Source: Ulota crispa (taxonomy: Eukaryota > Streptophyta > Bryopsida > Orthotrichales > Orthotrichaceae). From it: a stretch of 64,000 bases of DNA. The stretch lies in the NCBI GenBank assembly GCA_963920765.1, contig OY987245.1:18926727-18990726 (forward strand). Reading direction: 5' to 3'. The notes beneath the pieces were generated by a model, which was not told the DNA's origin, ran no database searches, and saw only the letters and a list, made by a program, of their open reading frames with translations. The stretch's first letter is position 1. Every line of letters begins with the position of its first letter. Made by a program: the position numbers and the translations under genes. Of this stretch, positions 34,911 to 47,064 are shown in pieces.

Positions 34911-35474
34911 CACTCACGGGCCCGAGTCTCTATCTTTTCGGCTCTTGTAAATGGCTAGTATTTACAAATGTAACAAATCAATCTCTGAGACTTCGCAGTA
35001 CAAGTTCAACTTTAAATCCTTGAAACCCACTTAAAAGCCGCCATTCAAGCTCTCTTGCGGCTAATGATGTTTTCATCGCCATCTTTTAATTGAGACCTTG
35101 TCGTCACGGAATCTCGATGCTGCATGCAGTTGCAGAGTTGCCACTCTACGAATTCGAAAATTTATGTTCAGGGGATAAATGTTTCCAACATCGTTTGAAA
35201 CATTCAACGACTAATGTTTATACTTCAGGTATTCTCGAGTGGTGTTTATCTGCCGTCGAAGCGCAAAAGTGTGACAGTCACCTGGCCATAGTATTCAAAT
35301 GTAGGAAAGCTGTAACTTTTGGTAAGAGACGTGCTACTGAAATGAAAACACAGTGCAAAGGTGTGCCTAAATCTGTTCCTACAACGGTACAACCTCGCAT
35401 TCTCGTAGTTCCAATTTCGACACCAAGTACCTTTTGGCAACTAATAAAAGTTTTAACGTTCATCCATCGCTAAC

Positions 35475-35694
35475 AGCGCATTATTCGTTAATTGGGAAAA
35501 ACGGAGGTTCCATTTTGTACTGCACCTTCAAAAAGTCACTTGGTATCAAATTTATTTTGAGCCACTAAGATTTTTTCCCTCGCCAATTCCTCCTCATCAG
35601 GGCACGTGTACACGTGTACCAAAAAACGGTGGTCACGTGAAACCTTCAGAAGTCCAAAATGTACTAATTTTCACACTTTAACGAATAACGCGCT
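35475..35694. mobile_element. Family A MITE with TAAC target duplication
   Basis: The left end AGCGCATTATTCGTTAATTG and the right end read inward AGCGCGTTATTCGTTAAAGT. Perfect TAAC at 35471-35474 and 35695-35698. 220 bp. It lies about 0.95 kb upstream of the ferric reductase start codon. Confidence 0.85.
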
Positions 35695-35810
35695 TAACGG
35701 CAAATTGGCAAGAGTAATCACGATGGTGTAATGAAATTTTCATGTCCCTAACATCAAGAGATCTCCCCATGTTTTACATGTACCTCCAGATGTTACCAGA
35801 CATCTGCACA

Positions 35811-35876
35811 AAGTTCTTCTGAACTCTGATGTTTTACATCTCCAAAAAGTTCTTCTGAACTGTGATGTTTTACATA
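35811..35876. promoter_or_regulatory. Repeated 30-bp motif upstream of the ferric reductase
   Basis: AAGTTCTTCTGAACT followed by STGATGTTTTACAT occurs at 35811-35840 and again at 35847-35876, 36 bp apart; partial GTTTTACAT copies precede and follow. It is about 0.8 kb before the start codon. It may be a regulatory repeat or just a local duplication. Confidence 0.35.
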
Positions 35877-36633
35877 CATCTCAGTACGTCCGTGTTTCAC
35901 GTCAGCTTCTGACTCTCTAATTGTGGACTTTAAATAGACCATACAATTATTCCCACCTGGGACCTCAACTTTTCCACTCTATGATCTCTATCCCAATGAC
36001 CTAATCTGAACGTTAAGACAAGTGTGCCATTGTCAATGGCTAGTGCGCAGGAATTGATGTCATTGAAAAGGTGGTAATAAAGTGGTTCGAGTATAGATTC
36101 ATAGAGAGCTACAAGTTCTACAACCGGATCAGATCAAAGCAGGTGCCGATGGCATTTCTATATTCTACAGGTTAAGCACTTTTTACCTCCTATAAAGCTG
36201 TTAAGGGATCCTTGTAAACTTGGGTTGACATGCACCGAGTGGGATAGTTGATAGTTTCCACTTGAATGTTCTGGAATCTCTGCAAGATTCTACAATACTG
36301 TCTCACTCTAAAGTTGGCAGATTATTTCATCCCAAGACTGTCGAATATTCGGGTCGCTCACGTTACTGTCGAAGTGCACGTACAAGTGCCTCTGTTACTA
36401 TTTACAATCTTCATCCAATAATAATAAAAACAAAAAATCCAACGGTAGATAAATTGTATAAATGATGCTCTGTACTAGACCGGTGTTGGCAGTACAACTT
36501 CTGTACCTTTCGAACTGCAGCTGCAACTGTTGGCTTGCCAGAGTTCACTATGGTGAGGCACTAGCAGACCCGGGGATTAACTGCTCTGGAACGTCGACCT
36601 TAGGTTGGTTTGGGAGATTCACACGCCGCAGCG

Positions 36634-39600
36634 ATGGCGGCAGCCGACATGAAGTCCGAGCTCTCATCTCGACTTGCAACGCCGAGATGGGTGCTCGCAA
36701 TCAAGCACCTCATTTGGGTGTTATCGTGGCTGACGGCGGCATTCTACGCCATGGTCTGGATCATCATGCCCGTCAAGAATGGGGAGAAGTTATTCAACAA
36801 GATGTACTACGCTTTCGAAGACAACAAGCAGTGGGGATACTACAGTAAGCATTCTGCCCAAAATGTGTCTTTAATTCCAGAACCTCTTTGTTATCAAAAC
36901 GGCAGATTTTAGCAAAATTGGCTCAGTTTCGTCACTTGACTGCAACCTCGCTCTAATTAGTGCCAACCTTCTACCCAAATTCTTAGAAACCAAGAGTCAG
37001 ACGTTGGTTCAGCCAATTAGTGGTGACTTTACAATTGGCTGAGAATTCGACGTGATAATCTAACGTGCTGTTTTACTTGCTTCGTCCGCAGTTGGATACA
37101 TGTTAATGTTCACAGGTCCGTTCATAATATTGGCACTTTTGGCATGCGTGACTCTCGAACTTGACAAAGTCTATCCTCGCAGGTCGGTGCTCTAACCCCT
37201 GGTTTTTCAGCTGCTAGCTCTGAAGAGATGTTCCATTTTCTACAGTTATTTAATCCTGAAGCTGATAGATGTTTGAGAGGTTTTGGTAATGACCGTTTGG
37301 AGATGAGATACTCTAGTTTCCCTTACCGATCATATTGCTGAACTATATTTTGCAGGATCACGGCACCGAAGCAAAGGAACAGATGGTTGAAGCGTGCCTA
37401 TGACAGTTTGTGGACGCAGCCGCTGGTGGTGAGCGGACCGTTTGGCATGATGTCAGCCATTGATATAATGACATTTGGCATGGTGGTGTTTGTCACTCTC
37501 TGGCAGTTCTTCAAGTATCTACTCGACTGGTTTAAGGTTATTGATGCAGGGGAGAGCGGGTATAACTTGGAAGAGTACCCCAAAATGACCAAGTAAGTCT
37601 CTCAGATAAGCTAGAATCTTCATACAATTTTCTGTGCTATCTTCGCTGTTTATTCACTGTTTAAATTAGTTTATACTGTTTGTGGTATTGACTGGGGAAT
37701 TATGAATTGCTGCAGGCAAATGCAGAAATTCGAGTACGTCTCAGTGATGCTGGGATGGGTGGCGATGGTACCTTTCGCGTTGTTGTTTGTGCCTGTGACA
37801 AGGGGCTCTCCAATCCTCAAGTTGATCGACGTCCCTTTCGAGCACGCTGTCAAGCATCACATATGGATTGGCCACTGGACGATGATTCTCGTCACAGCTC
37901 ACGGAGTTGCTTACGGAATCTATTACGGCGTCCAGGACGAGTTCCACCTGGTGGGTAGCTGACTCTGCTATTGGATCCTCTTCCCTCCCCACCCAACGTG
38001 CTTTACTGGGTTAACTCGCTGTAAAATTAAGTAGGTTGTTACTAATACGAAAGTCGTGAGCACGGTTTATTAATCTTTTTAACCATTTAAACACTTGTCG
38101 GAAACATTCTTGGAAAACTTAAAGAGCCGTGGGGAGGAGAGCTTTGGGCACAAGATCCAAATTTGTTGAGATCTAGTTTTCTGAGAGAAATTCGCTACAC
38201 TCTATGCAATTGCAAGTAGGTCAATAGCACCACGTTTGTTCACAATCAATATCCCTAGAGTCCTAGACTCTTAGGCAAGCTATACTCACACCACCTACTA
38301 GTAACTCCACCAAGTCCAAGCATCTGTAAGGACTCATGACATTTAGTTGATAACCCGGATGAGAATAAGAGACACGATCAGCTTTCTACCTTACATGCCA
38401 ACTGGTTTGCAAATCTAACTGAAAGTTTGATTTTGTTGCTGGCAGTTCTACAAATGGCAGAGAACAGGAATAGCCAATCTACCAGGAGTGATAGCTTTGG
38501 TGGCAGGCCTCCTCATGTGGCCAACGTCTCTAGCATACGTCCGTCGGCGCTTCTTCAACATCTTCTTCGGCGTCCATCAGTTGTACATTGTGTTCTTTGC
38601 CTTCACAGTCTGGCACCTGGGCATTGGCATAACAGCCTATTTCCTAGGGGGAGCATTGTTGTTCTTCATCGACCGATTCCTGCGCTTCATCCAGTCTAGG
38701 AAGGCTGTTCAAGGGGTCACAGCGAGAGTACTTCCAACTGGCATCGTGGAATTGACCATTCCAATGTCACCAGGCCTCTCTTACAATCCCTTGAGTTTCA
38801 TGTTCCTTAACACACGCAGCTCGTCGCCACTGGAATGGCATCCTTTCAGCTCTGCATCCACGCCACGGGACAACACCGGTAGTATGTGCATCCTCATCAA
38901 ACCACTCGGCGATTGGACGGAAAAGCTACGCAAGAACATCGAGGAGAGTAGCACTGTTCCTGGTGGTCGGTGCCCATTTTCAATGAAACTGTTCGCCGAA
39001 GGTCCATATGGCCACGAGTCAAACTACTTCCTCCGGTACAAGCATCTGTTCCTTGTGGCTGGCGGTATTGGAGTGACCCCGTTCATGGCCATCATTCAGG
39101 ATATCCTCTATCGACACCAGATGGATCAGGTTGGACTGCCCACCACGGTGGACTTGATTTGGTGCGTGAGAAAGACCTCCGAGCTAAATGCATTCAAAGA
39201 CCTGTTCTTTGACCCGGCAAGAATCTTCCACAAGTACGGTTCCCTCGATTCGGAGCTTCGAATTAACGTCAAGATTTACCTGACCGCTGAGAAGGGAGGG
39301 CAGGACACTGCAAAGCCTGCACTATCAAACTTTGGCGTGGCTGACAGAGGCATGGAACTACAAGCAAAAAGCTTGGGCACTGATGGCGCCGTTAGCAATG
39401 GCCATAATGCGGTGACTAAGTCAAATGTTCCTTGGCCAGGAGCGGACAGAGGGGGTAGTGGCAGTAACCTCTGGTTGATGGCAGGCGTGATAATTGCCAC
39501 GTGTATTGGGCTGCTGCTTTTCATGGCGCTGTTTCATGTCTACGTGTACCTTCCGAACACAGATACCGTAGAGTACACAAAAGAGCTGGCAATGTATTGG

Positions 39601-40203
39601 GAAGTCCTTCTGTTCTTGTTGGCGACTGCTATTGCCGTCTTCATCTTCGGAGGTGCAGTTGTGCTCGGCTCTGCGCTTGCAACAGGACGCTCAGCCAAGA
39701 CATCTGCTGGCCAGAACGGAGTTTCTGCTCATCAGGGCCGCGAGCTCCATCACGTCCAAGGCAAATCTTACAAAGATGACATCGAAGAGACAGGCCACGT
39801 GGAGTCACTACTGGAGCGGAGTATCATTACCGTGGGCGCACGCCCCAACTTCCCAGGTACAATCAGTCCCATTATCGCATGGCAATACCGAATTTAGATC
39901 ATTAACAAATGGTAAATTTAGAAACTTGGTCACACTCTCATGCTGATGCAGATTTTGCATGCGAATTATTCGTACGTGCATGACCTTGATGAATCTGATG
40001 CGACGCTGGTGTGTGCAGAGCTCATGACTGAGATTCGCCAGCTGCATGACAACTTCGGCGGTGCAGAAGTGGGAGTGATGGTGTGTGGACCAGAGACCCT
40101 GGCAGTCACCGTGGCGGATCAGTGCCGGTCGCTGAACTTTAATCAATTGTGGACCGGGAGTGTCACCCAGTTCCACTACCATTCCGTCAGCTTCGATCTA
40201 TAA
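36634..40203 (+). CDS. FRO-like: Ferric-chelate reductase (FRO type, ferric reductase/NADPH oxidase superfamily), six exons
   Basis: A membrane enzyme that moves electrons from cytosolic NADPH through FAD and two hemes to Fe(III)- or Cu(II)-chelates, allowing metal uptake (family knowledge). Exons 36634-36844, 37092-37182, 37356-37592, 37716-37950, 38446-39856 and 40019-40203 join in phase; 789 residues, slightly long for plants. ATG is in GCGATGGCG. Helices lie near residues 25-45, 75-95, 125-150, 185-205 and beyond. Heme histidines are likely in EHAVKHHIWIGH (about 223-233), TAHG (242) and FFGVHQLY. FAD binding: EWHPFSSAS (His390). NADPH binding: AGGIGVTPF (463-471) and VMVCGPETL (about 748-756); it ends FHYHSVSFDL. 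Two extra helices (LWLMAGVIIATCIG; LFLLATAIAVFIFGG) interrupt the NADPH lobe, as in plant FROs. The last acceptor is chosen inside a longer open frame because it alone keeps phase and gives NFP-ELMTEIRQL. Confidence 0.95.
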
Positions 40204-41407
40204 TCTGCCACATCCAGTCATGGCACACGTCGATCAATACCATCGTGCTAATTGAGACGATCCAGTTCAGCAACAACCGCCACTTAACTGTTGTAGAATA
40301 ATGTAGGACCTGACCGCAGGGCCCTGTCACGTATACTAAATAATAAGGGACCTTAGTGGTTTGAAGGTACTATTCGCGTGGAGAGTTACCTTTACTCGCG
40401 ACTGTAACTCTGTATGTTGTGTACTCTGTCTTTCTCGTGACGTATCACTTTCATGAGTGATGGAACTTCTTCGTTGATTTGCTTTCCTGTTCATCAGCGA
40501 AGTCGTCAATTCTAGATATGGAGTCTAGTTTGAGACGACTTTAAGCGCGATGCTCTTTCAGTCACTGAAGGTGAAATCCCCTAAATTTTGTGACTCTTGT
40601 ACAATATAAACGGCAAATGTTGTGGAAACTTGTGTTGCTGGAGGTAAAAGTAGAAGTACAGTAACACCTGACTCGGATACATGGGTGTAGAGTGTTTAGA
40701 CGATTCCTTTAGAGGTAGACAACCATATTAAACAGTTTATAACAGATCCAGAGTCTGAATTGCCATGGAAGGCAGGTGTATCACCTTGTATTCACAGCCC
40801 TTTTGCAGGGAATCAATTATGTATATGCCAATGTACATCATGTGCTCGTCCTTAACAAAGTGCAACAAAAGACACTCACTAAAGAAGCAAAACCACAGGA
40901 GATCTCTATGAACAAGTGAAGCCAGGCACTCGAATTACAATTATTCACTATAGCGACTCCCTTACTTGAGAGCCTCCAAACTCACCGTCACCAGCCTGGC
41001 GCAGTCAACAAAACAATCTCAAATGTTAAGCATGAGTGATTCATACAACACCCATGCCAGCATCTATGGTCTCACAGCAATGCATCCAAACAACTGAAGA
41101 AACCTAAGAAAAGAGTTATTAAATATTGTTTTCAATTATCAAGGACTTTAGGCAACACCATAAAGAGAATCTTTGCCATGGTTCATAGGGAAGTCTCCAC
41201 ACGGTCACCATATCAACCACGGTTTCCCCACGACTCATAGGAAGGCCGAAAGTGATCAGTGTAACCATAGAAAGACTACCTTGCACATAAAGCATGGAAG
41301 AAAATCCTCTATCCGATGTTGTCCTTAAGCAAGCTGATATTATAAAAGATCCTGTTAGCACCAAAGCATTACATCTAAGTGCATTTCATTTGATTAAGAC
41401 CCTGCTG
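40204..41407. other. Shared 3' region of two convergent genes
   Basis: The ferric reductase (+) and DUF538 gene (-) converge here. AATAA-like polyadenylation signals for the + gene occur at about 40300 and 40338. No other exon is supported; the minus open frame at 41364-41119 looks like UTR. Confidence 0.5.
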
Positions 41408-42690
41408 TCACCCTAAGTATTGTACACAAATAAATTTTGCACAGGAACTTACTAAGCTGGAGAGGTAGAGTCCGGCCTCAACAGCATGTGAGCCTGGGTC
41501 GCATTTTGGGGAGGTCTCGAATGCGGCAATGGCAAGGCGTTTTGTCAAGACGCCAACCGCAAAGTAGATGTAGGGAGTTGCTGGAACATCCACATAGATT
41601 GCTGTCACTGGCAACCAAACGAAGAGTTGTTTTGTCTCGATTCCATCCAGGTTGCTGATGGAGCCAAACTTCAGCGTTCCAGTGATATTTGAATCGTAAT
41701 ATGCCAGCTAAGGATTGCAGGATACAACACACGTTAGTGGAAATCGTACACGAATCTATTAATGACGCTTTAGGCTACTCAAGGTAAAATTAGTAAGACC
41801 TACAGCCTCGGACATGCCCAGAGTCCACATGCACAAACCCTAATTACTGTGACTCAAAAAAATCAACTATCCAGACCACCAAAGAAGAACTATTATTAGC
41901 CGTTCCTCGTATTCCTTAACTGCCGAGTGAGCTATCGGTTCCCAAGCCCCGAACAGTTACATAATTTGACGCCGTTAGGGCAAACCCTAAAAGACACATC
42001 AAATACCATGCTCAAAGAAATGCACAAACCCTAATTACTGTAGCTCAAAAAAATCAACTATCGAGACCACTAATGAACTATTATTTAGCCATAGTAGTTC
42101 GTTCCTTGTATTCCTTTAACTGCCGAGGGAGCTACCGGTTCCCAAGCTCTGAACAGTTACATAATTTGACGCCATTGAGTCAAACCCTAAAAGATACATC
42201 AAATGCCATGCTCAAAGAAATTCTGAAGAGAGGAAGACGAACAGGATTGATAAAGAAAGCAAGCACCGAACCAATTCTCAATGCAGTGTGTGAGGAAGAG
42301 GTGAGCGAGCAACGTCTCAAGACCAGAAGGAAACAAATTGCACCTATCCACGTACTATGTAAGTATCGGAACTGATCAGCGCCCTCCACGGAAACAATCA
42401 ACAAATTGAGTCCAATTAGAATGAAAAGAACTGGTGTTCGTTTATGAACAGAGTAAGTGCATTTAATGTGGCTGATAAGTTAGTCTTACCTGGTCCTCGA
42501 TCTGGGCGTAGCAAGGTGCCTCCAGAGACACACGAAACTCGCCGTCTTTGCCAATGGAGTAGCTTTTCACAGAGCTGGGGAGGAGGCCTCCTGGCAGTCC
42601 GTTCTTCTCCAGCTCCTCCACCACGGAATGCGCGGCCACTGTGACCAGCAGCAGCGACGTCAGAAATGCGAGGAGAATCGAGCGCTTCAT
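41408..42690 (-). CDS. Secreted DUF538 family protein, two exons
   Basis: Exon 1 42690-42490 and exon 2 41707-41408, phase 0, about 166 residues, normal for the family. The N-terminus MKRSILLAFLTSLLLVTVAA is a clear signal peptide (cleavage near AAHS). The mature part starts VVEELEKNGLPGGLLPSSV, the usual DUF538 opening, followed by YSIGKDGEFRVSLEAPCYAQ, LKFGSISNLDGIETKQLFVWLPV, IYVDVPATPYIYFAVGVLTKRLAIAAFETSPKC. DUF538 proteins are plant-specific; their biochemical role is poorly known, and links to stress and wall or lipid binding are only proposals. A donor GTAAGT at 41452 would remove the last 14 residues (VSSCAKFICVQYLG) and join an unseen third exon, so the C-terminus is uncertain. The intron carries a tandem duplication, and a family D element lies 200 bp upstream. 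Confidence 0.88.
41831..42220. repeat. Two-copy tandem duplication inside the DUF538 intron
   Basis: 41831-42020 and 42021-42220 are head-to-tail copies, both starting TGCACAAACCCTAATTACTG and ending CCATGCTCAAAGAAA, with about 85-90 percent identity by eye. The copies abut without a spacer. The second differs by small insertions (AGCCATAGTAGTTCGTTCC). Confidence 0.9.
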
Positions 42691-42891
42691 TGCAAGGGCT
42701 TCTGAATCAATCTTCCGTTGCTGGCGATGGGTGCTCTTTGATTCTGTTTTGCTTTGATCAGAGTTTCTGAACAAATTGGAGATGGCCAACAGACCCGAAT
42801 CCGCGACCAGGAACCAACTTTGAAGGCGAAGAGAAATCAACCGTGTCAGCTGGGTCATGGGTGGGAGGCAATGTGCGGAAAAACCGGCTGC

Positions 42892-43211
42892 TAAAGTAGG
42901 ATGCTCATGAATGGACTATCTAAGGGCTGAAACTGAATTTTGGGGAGGTGAAACTTCTTGAACTATTTTTCAGTAAATTTTCCTTCAAAGACAAGAAGAA
43001 TTGACATTTAATTCAAGTTGTTTCATATTTTTTGGAGTTTTGTGGAATTAGTTATAAAATTTTGAAGTGAAAAGGCCATAGGGCTCTAAAACGGTTCACC
43101 TTCTCAAATGTATACTGTTTGTATATTTTTGAAACTTATGAAAAACAGCATGTACACATGAGATACATTTGAGAAGGTGGACCTTGAGTAGAATATGAGC
43201 CTCCTATCTTA
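42892..43211. repeat. Family D element, copy 3, in the DUF538 promoter region
   Basis: TAAAGTAGGATGCTCATGAA to GAGCCTCCTATCTTA, collinear with 7-337 and 30417-30750. It begins 200 bp upstream of the DUF538 start codon, so it may supply part of the promoter. Confidence 0.75.
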
Positions 43212-43518
43212 GTTCATTGTTAGCCGATGGAATTGGAAAAAAGACCGGTTGCATTTTGAAATTGTCAGCAAAAAAACCAGTTAGATTTTACTAAAAAATC
43301 TACATATAGATATTACTACGATGTAAATTTAGACAAATATTTGACACAGTCTAGAAGATAATTGGTTGAATACAAAAAATGTTGGTTTTTAGTTGGTGAA
43401 TGGCAAAAAAAATTCTTGAACATTGGTGGGAGCCATGTCAAACTCTGCACTCTGGCAAATGGATGATTTTCATCCATTTGATTTTTTTTTGCTAAAATCG
43501 TTTACTAACACGGAGAGC

Positions 43519-44422
43519 ATCTCCATTAGTCCTTGCATGTTCAAAGGTTTCCATCTATTTTTGGAGGGCTCTCAAGCTCCTTGATCTCCACCCATGCTCT
43601 TCAAAAAGGTGGCCTTGCACTTCAACACGCCTCATAAATAATTGGGGAAATTACAAAATGAGTAACAAAAAGGAAAGAAGTTATAGTTTGGGTAACGGTT
43701 TGAAAGTAATTACAATCTGGGTAACAATATCTGATAACCTCAATGGATTCAGCAACTGCCATTGGTCACGTCTCACTCATGGATCTGCATCACACATTGT
43801 CTCCCAACACAAGCTGATTCATAAGTAGCGGTTGAATATCAATTAGACGATGCACAATGCACGTCCATGAGTGAGACGCGACCTAAGCGTGTGAGGTTGA
43901 AGTTCCAAAGTGATACTTATGAGCAAAAGGTAAGTGATTGTTCCTTGATAGTGTGCAATCTACAATTGTTTGGCAAACATTGGCGGTGGCCAAGGGATCA
44001 CAATTGATCACAACTGAGAGAACAAGGATCACAACCAATGACCAATTGGCAATATTGTCATCAACGCTGGCTTCAACAGTGTGCGCCCTTGGCAGTTGCT
44101 GAATCCATTGAGGTTATTAGATTTTGTTACTCAGATTGTAATTACTTTCAAACCGTTACCCAAACTGTAATTTCTTTCCTTTTTGTTACTCATTTTGTAA
44201 TTTCCCCTAAATAATTATTTGACCACTTATCAAGGAAAGTAGAGGACAAATTTCACTAATTTTAAAACAAATAGTGATGAATAGTGTCTTAAAAGATCTT
44301 AGCTAGAAAATTGCTAGAAAAGGTTGGACAAAGTGTCTTGAGAGGGTTTTGAGAGATCCCTCGGACGTTCTTGGCACTTTTCATCCACTTTGAACATGTT
44401 TGAGACACTGGTGGAGATGCTC
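43519..44422. repeat. MITE with AGAGCATCTCCA ends, interrupted by C3
   Basis: The left end GAGCATCTCCATTAGTCCTT and the right end read inward GAGCATCTCCACCAGTGTCT. AGAGCATCTCCA ends are common in plant MITEs. No clear duplication. A C3 element fills 43644-44207. Confidence 0.65.
43644..44207. mobile_element. Family C3 MITE, second copy
   Basis: The ends are GGGGAAATTACAAAATGAGT and ACTCATTTTGTAATTTCCCC, with a perfect 9-bp duplication TAAATAATT (43635-43643, 44208-44216). The foldback arms match those of 4985-5763. 564 bp, nested in the AGAGCATCTCC element. Confidence 0.9.
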
Positions 44423-44775
44423 TGAAGTACTATACATCTTGGATTCACAAAAGTACACTAGTGGATTCTTCAATGTACTAAAATTAACGAGAAAATTAAA
44501 CATTTCGAGGTGTGGACACTTTTGAAGCCTTTAATGTCTCAACTACAATTATTTACAACTAATTTTACAATAAATCAAAAAATATGAAACATCTTGGATT
44601 GGATGCTAGTTCCATTTATCTTTACTGGGAATTTCCTTTCGACAAATACTTTAAGGAGATCAACTTTTTTTTAAAGTGGAAATCAGTTAATGTAGAGTTG
44701 TTTTGAGGGCCATCTACCTAACATCTCTTGGTAACCTTGTCAATAAGGTAATCTTACCCATATCTAAGCATTTAA

Positions 44776-45403
44776 CCCCAAAACAACCTTGAGGACAGAA
44801 TGTGTCCTCAATCAATTTTTCAAGTTAAATAAAACCTTACCAAATCACTATTTTTAGTAGTTTATATTTTTGAAAATTTCTCTTTGAAGTTTAGTATTAG
44901 CTTCAACAATCTGATTTTGCAAATGATTGATTATGATTTTTCCATTCAAGATTGCAATCTTGACTGTATTTAGTGTTGAGGGCTCTTGGGAATGAGCCTC
45001 AAATACATTAGATCTTTGAGAAAAAATCACATTAGAAATTCATTTAAAAAAACTGTAGTGTAGATTTTGAGAAGTCATAAATTGATTGGGGTTATAGCTG
45101 TTAGGCCCTTTAACCTCATGCTTTTTTGGTGACCAACTTTTTAAATTTGACATGTGAAAAGAAACTTGAAAGACTTCAAATCACTTTCACAATTTTAACA
45201 CCCTCATGATCAAACATTATAATCTTTCAATCCATAAGAGACATTGTTGTGTTTTCTTTTCTAATGTGATCTATAGCATGTCTATTTTGATTTTATACGG
45301 TTACAATTCAAAAAGAATTGATACAACTTATCAAAATGTTGACTTTTTGTTCAAATTAGAGCAAATTCCTAGAAGCTCAATAATTTCTAGGGTTGTTTTG
45401 GGG
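44776..45403. mobile_element. Family P (piggyBac-like) element with 13-bp perfect ends
   Basis: The left end and the inward-read right end both begin CCCCAAAACAACC. TTAA occurs at 44772-44775 and 45404-45407. 628 bp; the interior is shared with 61584-62228 (GAAGTTTAGT, CATTCAAGATT, GCCTCAAATACA blocks). No transposase. Confidence 0.9.
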
Positions 45404-46140
45404 TTAAGGGTTTAGGTCTTTAGGATACTTCAAGGTCTCAAAAAAATTAGGAAAAAAATCCTTAGGGTTAGCCTTTTAGCAAGCTATCATGAAATGTCAT
45501 TTTTGTGAACAAAAGTGTTGTAGAATACTTTATATTAAAGGAAAAAGCTACAACTCATAAGATCCCTAAAATCAACTATAGACTAACCTTGAAACTACTT
45601 GGATGTGTTCCTATAATGGCACTTGACGGTCCCAATCCTAATCCTCCCAAAACAACTTAGCAACTAACATGTGACAAAATTAACTTGTGCAAACAACTTT
45701 CACTACTCCACTTTGGGTTCATTAGTATATTGTGAAACCCTCAAATTTAGGGTGCAAAATTGAGTGCAGCTTGGGATTGGGTGTGTTTTCCTAAAGTCTT
45801 TTGTATTTGTGTGCTACCTTAGTTTTTGTAATTTTTATAGTTTTTGACGTTTTTGTTTCTTCTTATGGGTCATTGTCCATAATTCTCATAATTTCATTGG
45901 CTCACTTCTACTTTTTGCCTTTTTGGTCATAAGCATTCTCATACCTTAAACCTCATTATAGTTTCTCTTTCATCTGTACAATGCATTTGTAATAGCTTTC
46001 AGGGCATTTAAGGATTTTTATACTCCCTTAATCCGAAAACATTATACCATATGGATTTTTTTTGTCTGTCCAAAATACTTGTCTTGTAAATTTTCTAATG
46101 AGTTCTAACAGATTTTTGATAAAATTGAGATGGACTTTAA
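45404..46140. other. Spacer with a dispersed repeat
   Basis: About 45575-45685 matches 17650-17745 in reverse orientation (GGTCCCAATCC, TGGATGTGTTCCTATA). No gene seen. Confidence 0.5.
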
Positions 46141-47060
46141 CCCCTAAAGGCCCAACTGTCCCCCGAGGGACAAATGGATTTTGGGCATGTACTTATAACT
46201 AATTTAGTTTTTGTAATTTTTTTAAATTTTTATTGAAGGTGGGGAATTCCAAGACCTACATGGGCATTTAATTTTTTTGTCATTTTGACATTCGATGAAG
46301 AAGTTATGCAAGAATTTCTGCTACCCGGGGAAGGCAATCAGGTAGCCCAAAAACTTCTAAAAAAAGTTTATTTTCTAAAAATAGAAATCTGAAATTGGTT
46401 ATTTAGATTTTTTCATATATGGGAAGCTTTGAATCATTCAACTTCAATCGATGAGATAAAAGTTATGAGATTTTTTAGTTTGTGGACAGTTATGGATCCT
46501 CTAGTCTAAAATAAACTTTGAAGCCCTTTATTTTCCACAATTTTCAATATTTGGAAAAAGAAACTAAACCTAAGGAAGTACATTGTTTATTACAACATTA
46601 CAATTGTTGGGATTTGCATTTTTCATTTTAATAATTAAATTCTTATCAATTTAGTGATTTGACTCATTCTCTACTTCTTTTTAGTATTTTTCCCCATGTG
46701 ATGTATAGTTCCAATTGATTTGAAAATTCTCCAACACATACCTAACTTGGTCTTCTACATGGAAAAATAAACCTCAACTTTGTGTAGAGTAAATTTTTTC
46801 ATGTAAGAATGGTCAAAGGCTTTTGAAATTTACTAGCAATAAGGAAAAAAACCTTTTCCCTTCACCTCAAATGTATATATCTCCCTCCTCTACATCTAAA
46901 ATGACTTGTTTTTTCCCCACAAATACCTCTTCTAGTTTAAGGCAAGATCCTACAGTTGGATCTGCAAATCAAATTTTATTTCCTATGTTTCTACTCATTC
47001 CCCCTGAAGTGGCAGTTAACAATGACTTTCACTAGAAAAAAGAGTTTGGACCTTTAGGAG
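46141..47060. mobile_element. Family P (piggyBac-like) element
   Basis: The left end CCCCTAAAGGCCCAACT and the right end read inward CTCCTAAAGGTCCAAACT. TTAA occurs at 46137-46140 and 47061-47064. 920 bp, collinear with 1758-2690. The open frame + 46823-47035 is non-coding by composition. Confidence 0.9.
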
Positions 47061-47064
47061 TTAA

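Noticed and set aside
36462-36848. 128-codon + open frame overlapping the first ferric reductase exon
   Set aside because: It is a different frame of a well-supported exon and lacks the conserved sequence.
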